64,000 bases of DNA, from the NCBI GenBank assembly GCA_964442285.1, contig CAYTZH010000001.1, forward strand, positions 310,001 through 374,000. The letters are read 5' to 3'. Below are positions 40,390-50,800 of this stretch, in pieces (the stretch's first letter is position 1; each line of letters starts with the position of its first letter). The notes under the pieces are model-generated. The model worked only from the letters and a program-made list of their open reading frames with translations. It ran no database searches and had not been told where the DNA came from. The stretch is from CAYTZH01 sp964442285 (GTDB lineage Bacteria; Myxococcota_A; UBA9160; JAFDET01). The position numbers and the translations under genes were made by a program.

Positions 40390-42452
40390 GGGCCGGGGCG
40401 GTACTCGCGCTCCAGGTGGGCGCGGATGTCGGACTCGTCGAGCCAGACGGGCTTGAGCAGGCGCCGGGCGAAGAGCACGGCCTGGTCCGCGTAGTGCGGC
40501 GAGCTCGCGTCGAGGGTGGCGCTGCCGTACTGGTGGATGCTCCACGAGCGCACGCCTTCGGGCCCCCAGCTCGCGATCAGGACGTAGGAGTCCCCCGCGG
40601 CACCGACGAGGCGCCCCTCCTCGGGGCCGTCGCCGTAGACCGCGTGGAGGATGTCGGGGCCGCCGGCCAGGCCGAGGTCCACCTCGCCCCGGCGCAGCCG
40701 GTTCACCTCCTGCCAGGGAACGTCGAGACGCCCATGGTGACGTCGCAGGGTCTCCGCCGCCTCGCGCAGGCTCTCCAGGAGGTCCGGCTCGGGGAGCTCG
40801 GCCCGGCGCGCGTCGAGGATCGGCTTGAGGCTGAGCACCGCCAGGGCGGTGGCGCGGTTGGCGGCGTCGGTGCGCCGATCCCAGCGGCGGAGCAGCGCCG
40901 TCTCCTCGGCGAGCGACGGGTCGGCGGCGGCCCGCTCCAGCAGGGTCTCGAGGAGCTCCGCCACCGGCGAGTCCGCCGCATAGGCCAGGTCGTACTTGAT
41001 GGCGAGGAACTCCTCGTGGGAGATCGACGCGTCCTCGGCCAGCAACGAGACCGCCCGCAGGGCCCGGTTGGTCATCCGGGTCTCGATGCCGAGGCTCGGC
41101 GGGAAGTCCTCGGGGCGGGGATCGGCGGGGCTGTCGGTGGTGCGGAAGGGCGTGCTGTTGCAGTTCTGCACGAACCCGACGGGCGGGTCGAGGATCTGGG
41201 GCAGCGCCTCGTAGGGCAGGCTCTCGTGCCAGAGCGTGTCGGAGCGGTCGCCGGGCACCGCGCGCGACCAGTCGTAGCCCTCGGCGCGGAGGGGCAGGGT
41301 GGCGTTGTAGACGTAGTAGATGCGGCCCTCGGCGTCGGCGTAGACCGTGTTGAACATGGGCAGCGCCTGCATCTCCATGGCCGCACGCCACTCGGCGAAG
41401 CTCCGGGCCCGGTTCATCCGGTAGGTCTGCTCGAGCTGGCGGACCTCGCCCATGCCGCCCCAGCGCAGGGCGTAGACGCCGTCCTCCCGCCGCACCACGG
41501 GGCCGTGGACGCTCCAGGCCGCCTCGCGGCGGAAGGTCCAGGACAGGGGGCCCAGGAGCTTCACGCGCAGGGGTACCTCGCGGACCTCGAGCTCGCGCCA
41601 GGCGCCGTCGAAGCGGTAGCGGTTCGGGTCCTCGGGGTGCATCTCGAGCTCGTACACGTCCACGAGGTCGGGGAAGTTCACCGTGTGGGCCCAGCCGAGC
41701 TGGCGGTTGTGTCCGTGCAGGATGACCGGCGAGCCGGGGAAGACGCCGCCCACGGTCTCCCAGCCGCTGTCGCTGCGCACGTGGGCCTCGTACCAGGCCA
41801 CGGGACCCTCCCAGGGCTGATGCGAGTTGATCGCCAGGCGCGTGCGGCCGTCGCTCGAGCGCGCGGGCGCCACCGCGAAGGCGTTGGAGCCGGTGGGAAG
41901 GTCGGAGCGCGGCGGGTCCACGCTGCGCTCCTCGTCGAAGACCCGGCGCAGGGTGCGCGAGAGCACGAACAGGCCGTGCTTGTGGACGAAGCCGAGCGCC
42001 ACGTCCTCGCCGTCGAAGGGGAGCACGCCCGGCGCCACCTGCTGCGGGTGCCGGGCCGCGTAGCGGTTGAGGCCGTCGGCGAAGGCCTCGGCCAGGGCGC
42101 GGGCGTCGGGGGACAGGCGCGCGTAGCCCTCGGCGACGCTCTCCCGCAGGCGCAGCAGGGCCACCAGGTAGTCGTTGGTCGCGCCCTCCGGCCCGATCAG
42201 GCGCGCCAGCTGGCCCCGGGCCGCCATCAGCGAGATCTGGATCGTCTCGAAGTCGTCCTCCGCCTGCACCCACGCCAGGCCGAAGGCCACGTCCGGATCG
42301 GTGGCGCCGAAGACGTGGGGGACGCCCCAGACGTCGCGCAGGATGCGCACGTCGCGGGGGGTGGCGGGGGCGGGCGGCGTCGGCCCCGCCGCGGCGCAGG
42401 CGAGCAGGAGCAGCAGACCGACGGGGGCGAGGCGGAGCGCTCGGGGGACCAT
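40386..42452 (-). CDS. Penicillin acylase family Ntn-hydrolase (possible AHL acylase)
   Basis: 688 residues. A lipoprotein-like signal (APVGLLLLLACAAAG) leads to the alpha chain (ILRDVWGVPHVFGATDPDVAFGLAWVQAEDDFETIQ). The autocatalytic cleavage site is before S189 in LPTGSNAFAVAP, and INSHQPWEGPVAWYEAHV follows in the beta chain. Later, FVQNCNSTPF is the conserved oxyanion-asparagine block. Substrates in this family are penicillins, acyl-homoserine lactones and related amides. The choice cannot be made from sequence. It is coupled to lnt by a GTGA overlap, so both should be made together at the envelope. Confidence 0.85.
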   Translation of the reverse strand: MVPRALRLAPVGLLLLLACAAAGPTPPAPATPRDVRILRDVWGVPHVFGATDPDVAFGLAWVQAEDDFETIQISLMAARGQLARLIGPEGATNDYLVALLRLRESVAEGYARLSPDARALAEAFADGLNRYAARHPQQVAPGVLPFDGEDVALGFVHKHGLFVLSRTLRRVFDEERSVDPPRSDLPTGSNAFAVAPARSSDGRTRLAINSHQPWEGPVAWYEAHVRSDSGWETVGGVFPGSPVILHGHNRQLGWAHTVNFPDLVDVYELEMHPEDPNRYRFDGAWRELEVREVPLRVKLLGPLSWTFRREAAWSVHGPVVRREDGVYALRWGGMGEVRQLEQTYRMNRARSFAEWRAAMEMQALPMFNTVYADAEGRIYYVYNATLPLRAEGYDWSRAVPGDRSDTLWHESLPYEALPQILDPPVGFVQNCNSTPFRTTDSPADPRPEDFPPSLGIETRMTNRALRAVSLLAEDASISHEEFLAIKYDLAYAADSPVAELLETLLERAAADPSLAEETALLRRWDRRTDAANRATALAVLSLKPILDARRAELPEPDLLESLREAAETLRRHHGRLDVPWQEVNRLRRGEVDLGLAGGPDILHAVYGDGPEEGRLVGAAGDSYVLIASWGPEGVRSWSIHQYGSATLDASSPHYADQAVLFARRLLKPVWLDESDIRAHLEREYRPGP

Positions 42453-42457
42453 GGGCG

Positions 42458-43084
42458 GTGCAGGGTACCGCGACCTGGGCGACCCTCCCCCTCGTGCGCC
42501 GCGACTTCGTGACCGTCGTCTCGGGGCTCCCCCGCTCGGGCACCTCCCTGGTGCAGCAGATGCTCGCTGCCGGCGGCTTCGACGTCTGGACCGACGGCGT
42601 CCGCGCCGCGGATCCCGACAATCCCCGCGGCTACTTCGAGCTGGAGGCCGCCAGGCGCCTGCAGGCCGACGCGGACTGGGTGGCCCGCGCGCGGGGTCGG
42701 GCCATCAAGGTGGTCAGCGCCCAGGTGCGTCACCTGCCGCCGGACCTGGCCTACCGGCTCGTCCTCGTGCGGCGCGATCTCCACGAGGTCGTCGCCTCCC
42801 AGCAGCGCATGCTCGCGCGGCGCGCTGCCGAAGACGCCGCCGGGCCGCCGCCGGAACGCCTCGTGGCCCTCTACGACGCCGAGCTGCGGGAGCTCGAGCG
42901 CTGGCTGCGGGCCCGGCCCGCCTTCGCCCGGCTCGATCTCGGCCATGCCGAGCTGCTCGCCGATCCGCTCGCCGCCGCGCGCCGGCTCGAAGCCTTCCTG
43001 GGCGCCGGCCTCGACGTGGCGGCCATGGCCCGGGTGGTGGAGCCCGGGCTCTACCGACAGCGCCGCGGGACCGTCCCCGCCTAG
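42458..43084 (+). CDS. Sulfotransferase family protein
   Basis: 208 residues from a GTG at 42458; a GTG at 42494 would start just before the core domain and leave more room for a divergent promoter. The PAPS-binding P-loop is VVSGLPRSGTSLVQQML, and the 3'-phosphate motif is YRLVLVRRDLHEVVASQQRML. The size is that of small bacterial sulfotransferases. It transfers sulfate to a hydroxyl or amine, perhaps on a lipid or sterol, but the acceptor is unknown. Its 3' end overlaps the convergent membrane protein gene by 4 bases. Confidence 0.75.
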   Translation: MQGTATWATLPLVRRDFVTVVSGLPRSGTSLVQQMLAAGGFDVWTDGVRAADPDNPRGYFELEAARRLQADADWVARARGRAIKVVSAQVRHLPPDLAYRLVLVRRDLHEVVASQQRMLARRAAEDAAGPPPERLVALYDAELRELERWLRARPAFARLDLGHAELLADPLAAARRLEAFLGAGLDVAAMARVVEPGLYRQRRGTVPA

Positions 43085-43818
43085 GCCCCGCCCAGGGCGG
43101 GATCGAGGCGGCGCCGCAGCGCCGCCGGCGGAAAGAAGGTCAGCCAGATGCAGGCGGCAGCCACCAGGCCGAGCAGGGTCGAGAGCGCGAGGCCGGGAGA
43201 GGAGACCTGGTAGGCGGGATGGAGCCGCATCAGGACGGTGTTGATCACCATGCCGAAGCCCGCGCCGGCGCCGATCCCCCAGAGCAGGAACTGGCTCACG
43301 GTGAGCGCGTCGGTGAGGCCCAGGGCGAGTCGGCGCCGCAGGCGGGCGTGGTAGCGGAACGACTCGATCGATCCCCAGAGCAGACACGCGCAGCGCGCGA
43401 ACAGGCCCACCCAGTACCAGGCGCCGTCGGCGGGCGGGATCGGGCGACCGTCGATCAGCACGTCCCGGACGAAGACCACCGCCAGCAGCGTGGTGGCGAG
43501 GACGAACAGCGACTCGGCCCAGGCAGCCTGGGGCTGGAAGATCCGCCAGATCGCCAGCCACAGCGCCGCGCTCCCGAGGTGGAAGGCCAGCAGGCCCAGC
43601 GAGGCGGTCCACCGGGCCGCGTCCGGAGGCATCTCGAAGAATGCCCCCGCGGCGATCATGAGGGCGGGGTAGCCGACGCCGCCACAGCCGAGGAAGCCGA
43701 GGCCGATGGTGAGCTCGGGAAGCTGGCCCGTGCGACGCCAGAGCAGCAGCAGCCGCACGCCGACCACACAGGAGGCGAGCAGGAAGGCGCCGTAGCCGAG
43801 GGCGGCGAGTACACGCAT
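43081..43818 (-). CDS. Multi-pass integral membrane protein of unknown function
   Basis: 245 residues, ATG at 43818. About seven hydrophobic segments alternate with short charged loops (LLLLWRRTGQLPELTIG, WLAIWRIFQPQ, RYHARLRRRLALGL). I do not recognise a catalytic motif. The 7TM layout and short loops recall sensor or helper membrane proteins. The 102-bp gap upstream, to the amidotransferase stop, contains GC-rich words and no gene. Confidence 0.6.
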   Translation of the reverse strand: MRVLAALGYGAFLLASCVVGVRLLLLWRRTGQLPELTIGLGFLGCGGVGYPALMIAAGAFFEMPPDAARWTASLGLLAFHLGSAALWLAIWRIFQPQAAWAESLFVLATTLLAVVFVRDVLIDGRPIPPADGAWYWVGLFARCACLLWGSIESFRYHARLRRRLALGLTDALTVSQFLLWGIGAGAGFGMVINTVLMRLHPAYQVSSPGLALSTLLGLVAAACIWLTFFPPAALRRRLDPALGGA

Positions 43819-43920
43819 ACGAAAGGAAAAATCGGTTCCCCCTGGGAGGGTCTTGAGCCGGGCGCGGGCCGGAGGCTCGTAGCGCCACGCTCGACTGCGC
43901 TCCGCGCGGCGCGTCTGGGC

Positions 43921-44616
43921 TCAGCGCGGCCGGCAGGCCGCCACGAAGGCGCCGAAGAGGGCCTCGCGGTGGTCGCGGCTCGCGGTCTCGGCGTGCCACT
44001 GGACGCCCAGGCAGAACGCCTCGCCGCCGCCGGCCTCCAGGGCCTCGATCGTGCCGTCCGGGGCGCGCGCGGCGATCCGCAGGCTGCCGCCCGGGTGCGC
44101 CACCGCCTGGTGGTGGCGGCTGTTCACGGTGTGGGGGCCGGCTCCGAGCACCGCGGCGAGGCGGGTTCCCGGCTCGATCTCCACGGGGTGGGCGCCCCGA
44201 CCGTGGTCCAGCGACCCGGGTCGGTCGAGGGGGAGGTGATGATGCAGCCGACCGCCCGACGCGACCGCCAGCAGCTGCATGCCGTAGCAGATGCCGAGGA
44301 CGGGGAGGCCGCGGGCCAGCGTCGCGGCGAGGAGCAGGCGGTCGAAGGCGAGCTGTCGCTCGGCCAGGGGCTCGAAATGGACGTCCGGGGGGTAGGCCTC
44401 CGAGGGCGGGAAGTCGTCGCCCCCCGGGACCAGCAGGCCGTCGAGCCGCGAGAGCACCTCGGCGGGGGCGGGCTGGCGCGCCACGAGGAGGGGGGCGGCC
44501 CCGCTCTCCACCAGGGCCTCGGCGTAGGCCTCGTCGAGGTAGGCGTAGTTGCGGCCGCGGCGCCAGCGGCCGCGGTCGTCCAGGCAGGGCGGGATCCCGA
44601 TCAGCGGGCGAGCCAC
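43921..44616 (-). CDS. Class I glutamine amidotransferase-like hydrolase (peptidase C26, PuuD-like)
   Basis: 231 residues from a GTG at 44616. It begins RPLIGIPPCLDDRGRW, the usual start of gamma-glutamyl-GABA hydrolases. The nucleophile is in LGICYGMQLLAVASGG, and the His/Glu pair in CLGVQWHAET. HTVNSRHHQAV is also typical. It should hydrolyse gamma-glutamyl amides, as PuuD does in polyamine use. No other polyamine gene is nearby. It is divergent from addB with a 46-bp gap. Confidence 0.82.
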   Translation of the reverse strand: MARPLIGIPPCLDDRGRWRRGRNYAYLDEAYAEALVESGAAPLLVARQPAPAEVLSRLDGLLVPGGDDFPPSEAYPPDVHFEPLAERQLAFDRLLLAATLARGLPVLGICYGMQLLAVASGGRLHHHLPLDRPGSLDHGRGAHPVEIEPGTRLAAVLGAGPHTVNSRHHQAVAHPGGSLRIAARAPDGTIEALEAGGGEAFCLGVQWHAETASRDHREALFGAFVAACRPR

Positions 44617-44662
44617 CCGACGACAGCTAGACCAGAAGCCCGCGCCGGGCCAGACTGCGCGG

Positions 44663-47600
44663 GTGGCAGGGGTGATCTCGACGCGCGGGGCCCGGGCCGC
44701 GGAGGCGACGCTGCTCCGGGGCCTCGAGCCCCTGGTCGAGGCGGCCCGTGTCGATCCCGGACTGCTCGCCGCGCCGGTTCGCGTGGTGGTTCCCTCGGCG
44801 AGCCTGCGCGAGCACGTCTCCGCCGCGCTGGTCGCCCACTTCGGCACGGCCGTCGCCGGGGTGGCGGTCCAGACGCTCCACGTCCTGGCCCGCTCGGTGC
44901 TCGAGGCCGCCGGCGAGCGAGCGCCGGTGGCCGAGCTCCTGTTCCCGATCCTGGCCACGCGGCTCGCGCGCCGGGAGCCGCTCCTCCACGAGGCCCTCGA
45001 CGAGCTGTGGGATGGCTATGCCGGCGTGGTGGGCGACGTGTCGGACCTGCTCGACGCCGGCTTCCGGGGCGAGGTCCACGCCGAGGCCGTCGACGAGGCC
45101 CTGGCCGAGGCGCCCCTCTCGCGTCCGGTCCGGGAGCGGGCCCGCGCCGTGGCGCGCCTCGCCGCCCGCTGCGAGCGCGCGCTGGCGCACTGGGGCAGGG
45201 CGCATCGGGCGGCGCTCCTCGCGCGGGCGGCGGAGCGGCTCCGCGAGGCGCCCGCGCGGCTGCCGGCCCGCGCGGTCTGGGTGCACGGCTTCGCCGACGC
45301 CACCGGGGTGGCGAGCGATCTGCTGGAGGCCCTGGTCCACGCCTGCGGAGCGCGGGTTCTCGTCGACCAACCCCCGGACCCGGCCGACCCCGACGCGGAG
45401 GACGCGGGTGCGGCGTTCAGCGCCCGCCTGCGGGAGCGACTCCCCGTCTCGCTGTCGCCGCCGCCGCCCCGGCCCGAGCCGGCGCCGCCGCCCCCGGCGC
45501 TCGCGGTCCTGCGGGCGCCGGGCCTCCAGGCCGAGGTCCGCGGCGTGGCCTCCCGCGTGATGCGGCTCCTGTCTGCCGGTACGCGGCCCGAGTCGATCGG
45601 CGTGGTCGCGCGGCGCCTCGAGCCCTATCGCCTGGCGCTGCGCCGCCACTTCGGGCGGCTCTCGATCCCGTTCTCCTCGCCGCGCCTGCTCGGTCCGCCC
45701 GCCCAGACCGGGCGCCGCGTCCACGCCCTGCTCGACGTGCTGGAGCGCGGTCCGGCGACCGTCGCCGAGCGCTGGCTCCAGGCACTGGCCTTCCTCGACG
45801 GCGCCGCCCGGGCGGACCTGCGCCTGGCGCTCCACGGCCTCGGGGCCGCGCGCCTGGCGGACGTGGCGAAGCTGGACCCGCCCACACTGCTGTGTGGCGC
45901 CGAAGCGCTGCCGCTGGCGGCGCGCCGGGGGCTGGCCCAGCGCGACGAGGGAGGGCTGCGTCCGCGGCGACGCGAGCTGCGCCGGGTGCACCTCGAGCGG
46001 ACGGTGGCGGCGGCGCGGTTCACCTGCGAGGCGCTCCCGTCGACGGACGCCTCCGCGGGCCTGACGACCCACCGCGCGCGTCTCGAGCGTCTGCTCGACC
46101 GCGGCCTGGGCTGGGCGGCGGACGATCCGGCGGGCGCGGCCGCGCTGGGGGGCGCGCAGGAGGTCGCGGACGCGCTGCCGGCGGCCCTGCAGCTGGAGCA
46201 CCGCGAGTGGGTGGCGGCGCTGCGCCAGGTGCTGCGGGAGGTGGGCTGCGATCCGCTGGGCGGCGCCGGGGCCGGGGTCCAGGTGCTGGGGGTCATGGAG
46301 GCCCGCGGCCGCTGCTTCGACCACCTGTTCGTCCTCGGTCTCAATCGGGACGTCTTCCCGCGCGTCGTGCAGGACGACCCGCTGCTGCCGGACGAGGCCC
46401 GCCGGGCGCTCCTGCCGCTGCTTCCCGACATGCCCGTGAAGGCGCGCGGCTTCGAAGAGGAGCACCACCTGTTCGCCCAGCTCCTGTCCTCGAGCCCGGC
46501 CGTGGTGCTCTCCTGGCAGAGCGCCGACGACGAGGGCCGGGCGCGGTCTCCCTCGCCGCTGCTCGAGCGGCTGCGCCTGTCCGGCGCGGCGCCCGAGGCG
46601 GAGCGGCTCGCCTCGCTCCAGGGGGAGCCCACACCCGGGGAGCCGCGGCCCGCCCACGAAGCGCTGCTGCTCGAGGCGCTCCACGGCAGCCCGTCGGGCT
46701 ACGCCGCACTCCTGCCCCTGGCCTTGGCCGAGCAGGGACACGCAGATGTGGAGCCTCTGGCGGCGGCGCGGCTGGCGGTGCTGGCGGAGCACGAGCCCGA
46801 CCTCCGCGGGCGCCCCGCCCTGGGGCCCTACTTCGGCTTCGTCGGCGAGGGCTCGGGCGTGGACGGGGCGCGCGAGCTCTACGCCACCCACCTCGAGACC
46901 CTCGTGCGCTGCCCCTGGCAGTTCCTGCTGCGCCGGCTCCTGGGCCTCGAGCCTCCCCCCGACGCCCTGGACTCCCTGCCCCGGCTCTCCCCGGTGCTGG
47001 TGGGCGACGTGGTCCATCGCACCCTCGAGGAGATCGCCCGGCGCGCCGGCGTGCCGGTCGGGCGCGGCCTGGACGAGGTCGACCCGTCGGAGGCGCGGTC
47101 GCTGCCCTGGCCCGAGCCGGCCCCCCTGGAGGCGCAGCTCCAGGCCGCGGCCCGGCAGGTGCTGCGCGACCACGGGCTCGGTCCGCCCGGCTTCGCCCGC
47201 CTGCTGGCCGAGCACGCCCGCCCCCTGGTGCAGGCCGCCGCCACCCTGGGCTGGCCGGGCCCGGACGGGCCGCTCCGGGCCCTGGGGGCGGAGCTCGTCG
47301 ACGCGGCCGAGGTCGACGTGGGCGGCAGCGCGCGTCGCATCGCCTTCCGGGCCGATCGGGTCGATCGGCTTCCCGACGGGCGGCTCCGCCTCGTGGACTA
47401 CAAGACCGGGCGGGCGCTCTCGAGCTCCGTCGATCCGTCGCGGCGGGTGGCCGAGCTGCGGCGCCGGGTGGCCGAGGGCACCCAGCTGCAGGCGCCGGCC
47501 TACGCCTACGGGGCCGACCGCGACGGCCGCTTCCTGTTCCTGTCCGCGAGAGGCGGCCAGCCCCCCCATGCCGTCGAGGCGGCCAGCAGCGATGCAGAGC

Positions 47601-47860
47601 TGGCCCGGGCCTTCGCCCGGACCGTCGCCGCGGCCTGCACCGCGCTCGAGCGGGGGGCGCTCTTCCCGCGCCTGACCGATCCCGAGGGCGTTCGGGACCG
47701 GCGGGCCTGCGGCTGGTGCGAGGTGCGCGAGGCCTGCCTCCAGGGCGACTCCGGGGCCCGCGCGCGGCTGGTGGCCTGGATCGAGCGGGGCGGTGCCGAC
47801 CACCCCGCCGAGTCGGCCCTGCGCGGGCTCTGGCAGCGGTCCGAGGGCGGACCGGGATGA
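44663..47860 (+). CDS. addB: AddB-like helicase-nuclease subunit (PD-(D/E)XK, Fe-S)
   Basis: About 1065 residues from a GTG at 44663 (44672 also possible). The N-terminal helicase-like half has lost the Walker A motif (VVVPSASLREHVSAAL where GxxxxGKT is expected), as in AddB proteins of proteobacteria. The C-terminal nuclease has LRLVDYKTG, and four cysteines placed for an iron-sulfur staple: one in VRCPWQFLLRRLLGL and three in ACGWCEVREAC. AddB partners AddA in processing DNA double-strand ends for recombination. Its TGA overlaps the addA ATG (ATGA at 47857-47860), so the subunits should be made in step. Confidence 0.85.
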   Translation: MAGVISTRGARAAEATLLRGLEPLVEAARVDPGLLAAPVRVVVPSASLREHVSAALVAHFGTAVAGVAVQTLHVLARSVLEAAGERAPVAELLFPILATRLARREPLLHEALDELWDGYAGVVGDVSDLLDAGFRGEVHAEAVDEALAEAPLSRPVRERARAVARLAARCERALAHWGRAHRAALLARAAERLREAPARLPARAVWVHGFADATGVASDLLEALVHACGARVLVDQPPDPADPDAEDAGAAFSARLRERLPVSLSPPPPRPEPAPPPPALAVLRAPGLQAEVRGVASRVMRLLSAGTRPESIGVVARRLEPYRLALRRHFGRLSIPFSSPRLLGPPAQTGRRVHALLDVLERGPATVAERWLQALAFLDGAARADLRLALHGLGAARLADVAKLDPPTLLCGAEALPLAARRGLAQRDEGGLRPRRRELRRVHLERTVAAARFTCEALPSTDASAGLTTHRARLERLLDRGLGWAADDPAGAAALGGAQEVADALPAALQLEHREWVAALRQVLREVGCDPLGGAGAGVQVLGVMEARGRCFDHLFVLGLNRDVFPRVVQDDPLLPDEARRALLPLLPDMPVKARGFEEEHHLFAQLLSSSPAVVLSWQSADDEGRARSPSPLLERLRLSGAAPEAERLASLQGEPTPGEPRPAHEALLLEALHGSPSGYAALLPLALAEQGHADVEPLAAARLAVLAEHEPDLRGRPALGPYFGFVGEGSGVDGARELYATHLETLVRCPWQFLLRRLLGLEPPPDALDSLPRLSPVLVGDVVHRTLEEIARRAGVPVGRGLDEVDPSEARSLPWPEPAPLEAQLQAAARQVLRDHGLGPPGFARLLAEHARPLVQAAATLGWPGPDGPLRALGAELVDAAEVDVGGSARRIAFRADRVDRLPDGRLRLVDYKTGRALSSSVDPSRRVAELRRRVAEGTQLQAPAYAYGADRDGRFLFLSARGGQPPHAVEAASSDAELARAFARTVAAACTALERGALFPRLTDPEGVRDRRACGWCEVREACLQGDSGARARLVAWIERGGADHPAESALRGLWQRSEGGPG

Positions 47861-50800
47861 GCGACGCGACCGCGCGGGATGCGATCGCCCGGGACGCCCG
47901 CGCCCGGCGCGCGGCGCAGACCGAGTTCCGCCGGCCGCTGGTCCTCGAGGCGGGCGCGGGCACGGGCAAGACCGCCACCCTCGTGGCCCGCGTCGCCGTC
48001 TGGTGTCTCGGTCCGGGCTGGGCGCGGGCCGTCGCGTGCGGCGAGGGCCGCAGCGACGCGGCGCTGGCCGCCGACGTCCTGCGCCGGGTCGTTGCCATCA
48101 CCTTCACCGAGGCGGCGGCCGCCGAGATGGCGACGCGGTTCGGCGAGCTGCTCGTGAAGGTGGCCGAGGAGCGGATTCCCGGCTGGCTCGACGTCGAGCA
48201 CCTGCCGCCGTCGCCCGAGCGCCGCAGCCGCGCGCGCGCCCTGCTGGCGGCGCTCGATCAGCTCGCGGTGCGCACCATCCACGCCTTCTGCCGGCGCCTG
48301 TTGGCCGAGCACCCGCTGGAGGCCGGGGTCCATCCGCAGCTCGCCGTGGATGCCGACGAGCGCGCGCTGAAGGAGGTCACCCGGGAGGTGGTCGAGGCGG
48401 CCCTGCCCGAGCTGCTGGGCGCGGCGGAGGCGTCCCTGCGCCTGGCGCGCGCCGGCCGGGCCCCTGCCGACGTCGAGGAGGCCCTGCTGGCGCTGCTTCG
48501 CCAGGGCGTTCCCGAGGACGGCCTGCGCGACGACCCCCTCGAGCCCGCGCGGCGGGCCGCCGCGCTCGGGCGCTGCAGCGCGCGCATCGCCGCGCTGGTG
48601 GCGCTCGACGCGGGACGTCTGGCGGCCCTCGGCGGTCGCGCCTCGAAGGCCGCCGAGGTCTCCGACGCCCTGGCCGCGCTGGCCGACCGCGTCGCGGCCG
48701 AGGGCTCGCTGGAGGACGTGGTTCGGGCCGCGCGCGCGGTCGACCCGGCCCGGGTGCGACGCTGGGCGAAGGGCGAGTTCGGGCAGGCCGAGCAGCGCGC
48801 CCTGGCGGACGACGCCGAGGCGTTCTGCCGAGCGGCCGCCGAGGCGGCTCCCGCCGTGGCCCACCTGGCGCGGCTCGACCCGGCGCTGCTCGACGCGGCC
48901 CGGGTCGTGCTCGATCCGCTGCTCGCGCGGATCCACGGCGAGCTGCGCCGGCGGGGCGCGGCGCCCTTCCCGACCCTGCTCCAGGGCGCGCACCGACTGC
49001 TCCGGCGCAGCCGCGACGTCGCCCGGCGCCTGCGCCGGCGCATCGACCAGCTGCTGGTCGACGAGTTCCAGGACACCGACGCGCTCCAGTGCGAGATCCT
49101 GGCCCGGCTGGTCCTGGACGCGCCGGAGGAGGAGCGCCCGGGCCTGTTCCTGGTGGGCGATCCGAAGCAGAGCATCTACGGCTGGCGCAACGCGGACCTC
49201 GCCGCCTACGACGCCTTCGTGGCCCGGGTGGAGGCCCTGGGCGGCGAGCGGCATCCGCTGGTGGTGAACCACCGCTCGGCGCCCGAGATCCTGGACGAGG
49301 TGGAGCGGGTCATCGCTCCCGCGATGCACCCCGAGCCGGGCATCCAGCCCGACTTCCAACGGCTGCATCCCGGGCCCGGCGCTCCCGAGGCCTTCCGTCG
49401 AGCTGCCTGGGCGCCGGTGGAGCACTGGGTCTCCTGGGCCTGGGACGCGCAGACCGGTACGCCGGCGCGGACGCGCGCGCGCGAGGCCGCCGAGCTCGAG
49501 GCCCGCGCCGTGGCCCGGGACCTTCGCCGCCTGCACGACGAGCACGGCGTGGCGTGGAGCGCGATCGGCCTGCTGTTCCGCGGCGCGGGCGACCTCGAGT
49601 GCTACCTCGCGGCACTCCGCCGCGTCGGCGTCCCCTTCGCGGTGGAAGGCGACCGCAGCTTCTACCAGCGACGCGAGGTGGTGGACGCCGCGGCCCTCGT
49701 GCGCTGCGTGCTCGATCCCGGCGATCAGCTCGCGCTGCTCTCGCTCCTGCGCTCGTCGGTCGTGGGGGTGCCCGACGCAGCCCTCGTGCCCCTGTGGCGG
49801 GAGTTCCTGCCGGCCGCCGTGGCAATGCTCGACGCCCGCCGGCCCGCGCACACGGACGCGGCGCTCGCCGCCGCGGCGCGGGCCGCCGCTGCGGTCCCGA
49901 AGGACGTGCCGGGTCTCGAGCGGGTCGCCGGCTGGCCCCGCAGCCTCGAGACGGCGCTGCGGAGCATCGCGGCCCTGCGCGCCTCCTTCGAGGAGGACCC
50001 GGCCGACGTGTTCGTGGAGCGCCTGCGGACGTCCCTGCTCTTCGAGGCCACCGAGGCGCGCCGCCACCTGGGTGCGTATCGCGTGGCGAACCTGGAGCGC
50101 CTCTTCGGCGACGTCCTGGCCGCCCTCGAGCAGGGGGAGGGCGATCCCGCCGCCCTGCTGCGCGCCATGCGCAGCGACGTGGCCGAGCGCCGCGAGGCCC
50201 AGGAGGGCCGGCCCCCCGAGGCGGCCGAGTCGGCGGTGCAGGTGCTGACGATCCACAAGGCCAAGGGCCTGGCCTTCGACCACGTCTACGTCCTGCAGCT
50301 CAACAAGGGGCCGGGCGGCGCCGCGGCCGCCCGCGCCGAGCGAGGGGCCGACGGCGCCCTGGAGTACGCGCTCTTCGGGGCCCCGACGCCCGGCTACGAC
50401 GCCGTCGAGGCGCGCCACCGGGACGTGGAGGAGGCCGAGCGCGTGCGCACCCTCTACGTGGCGCTCACCCGGGCGCGCCGGCGCCTGGTGATCGCCGGGC
50501 TGCGCCGCGACTTCGCCGTGCAGGCCCGGGGCGAGAGCCACGTGGCCCTGATCGAGCGCGGCCGGCCGGCGCCGGACCTGCCCGCCCTGATGGGCGAGCG
50601 GGCCGCCGCGGGCGACGCATTCGCCGACGCCGAGGGCGCCCGCTGGGTCTTCCCGGCCCTCGCGGCGGATGCCGCCTATCCGGGGACGGCGCCCGCCGAG
50701 GCCGCGGCCTTTCCCGATCTGCCGGCGGTCGCCGCCCACGCGCGGCGGCTGGCGTCCGCGCGCACGCAGGTCCTCGCGGACCGCGGGCGCGCGTTCGGGG

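Noticed and set aside
42175..47856. Long open frame continuing upstream of addA on the plus strand
   Set aside because: It is out of frame with addB and antisense to the acylase and membrane protein genes, has low-complexity Arg/Ala/Gly/Pro composition, and arises from the G+C-rich third codon positions. The addA ATG at 47857 overlaps the addB stop.
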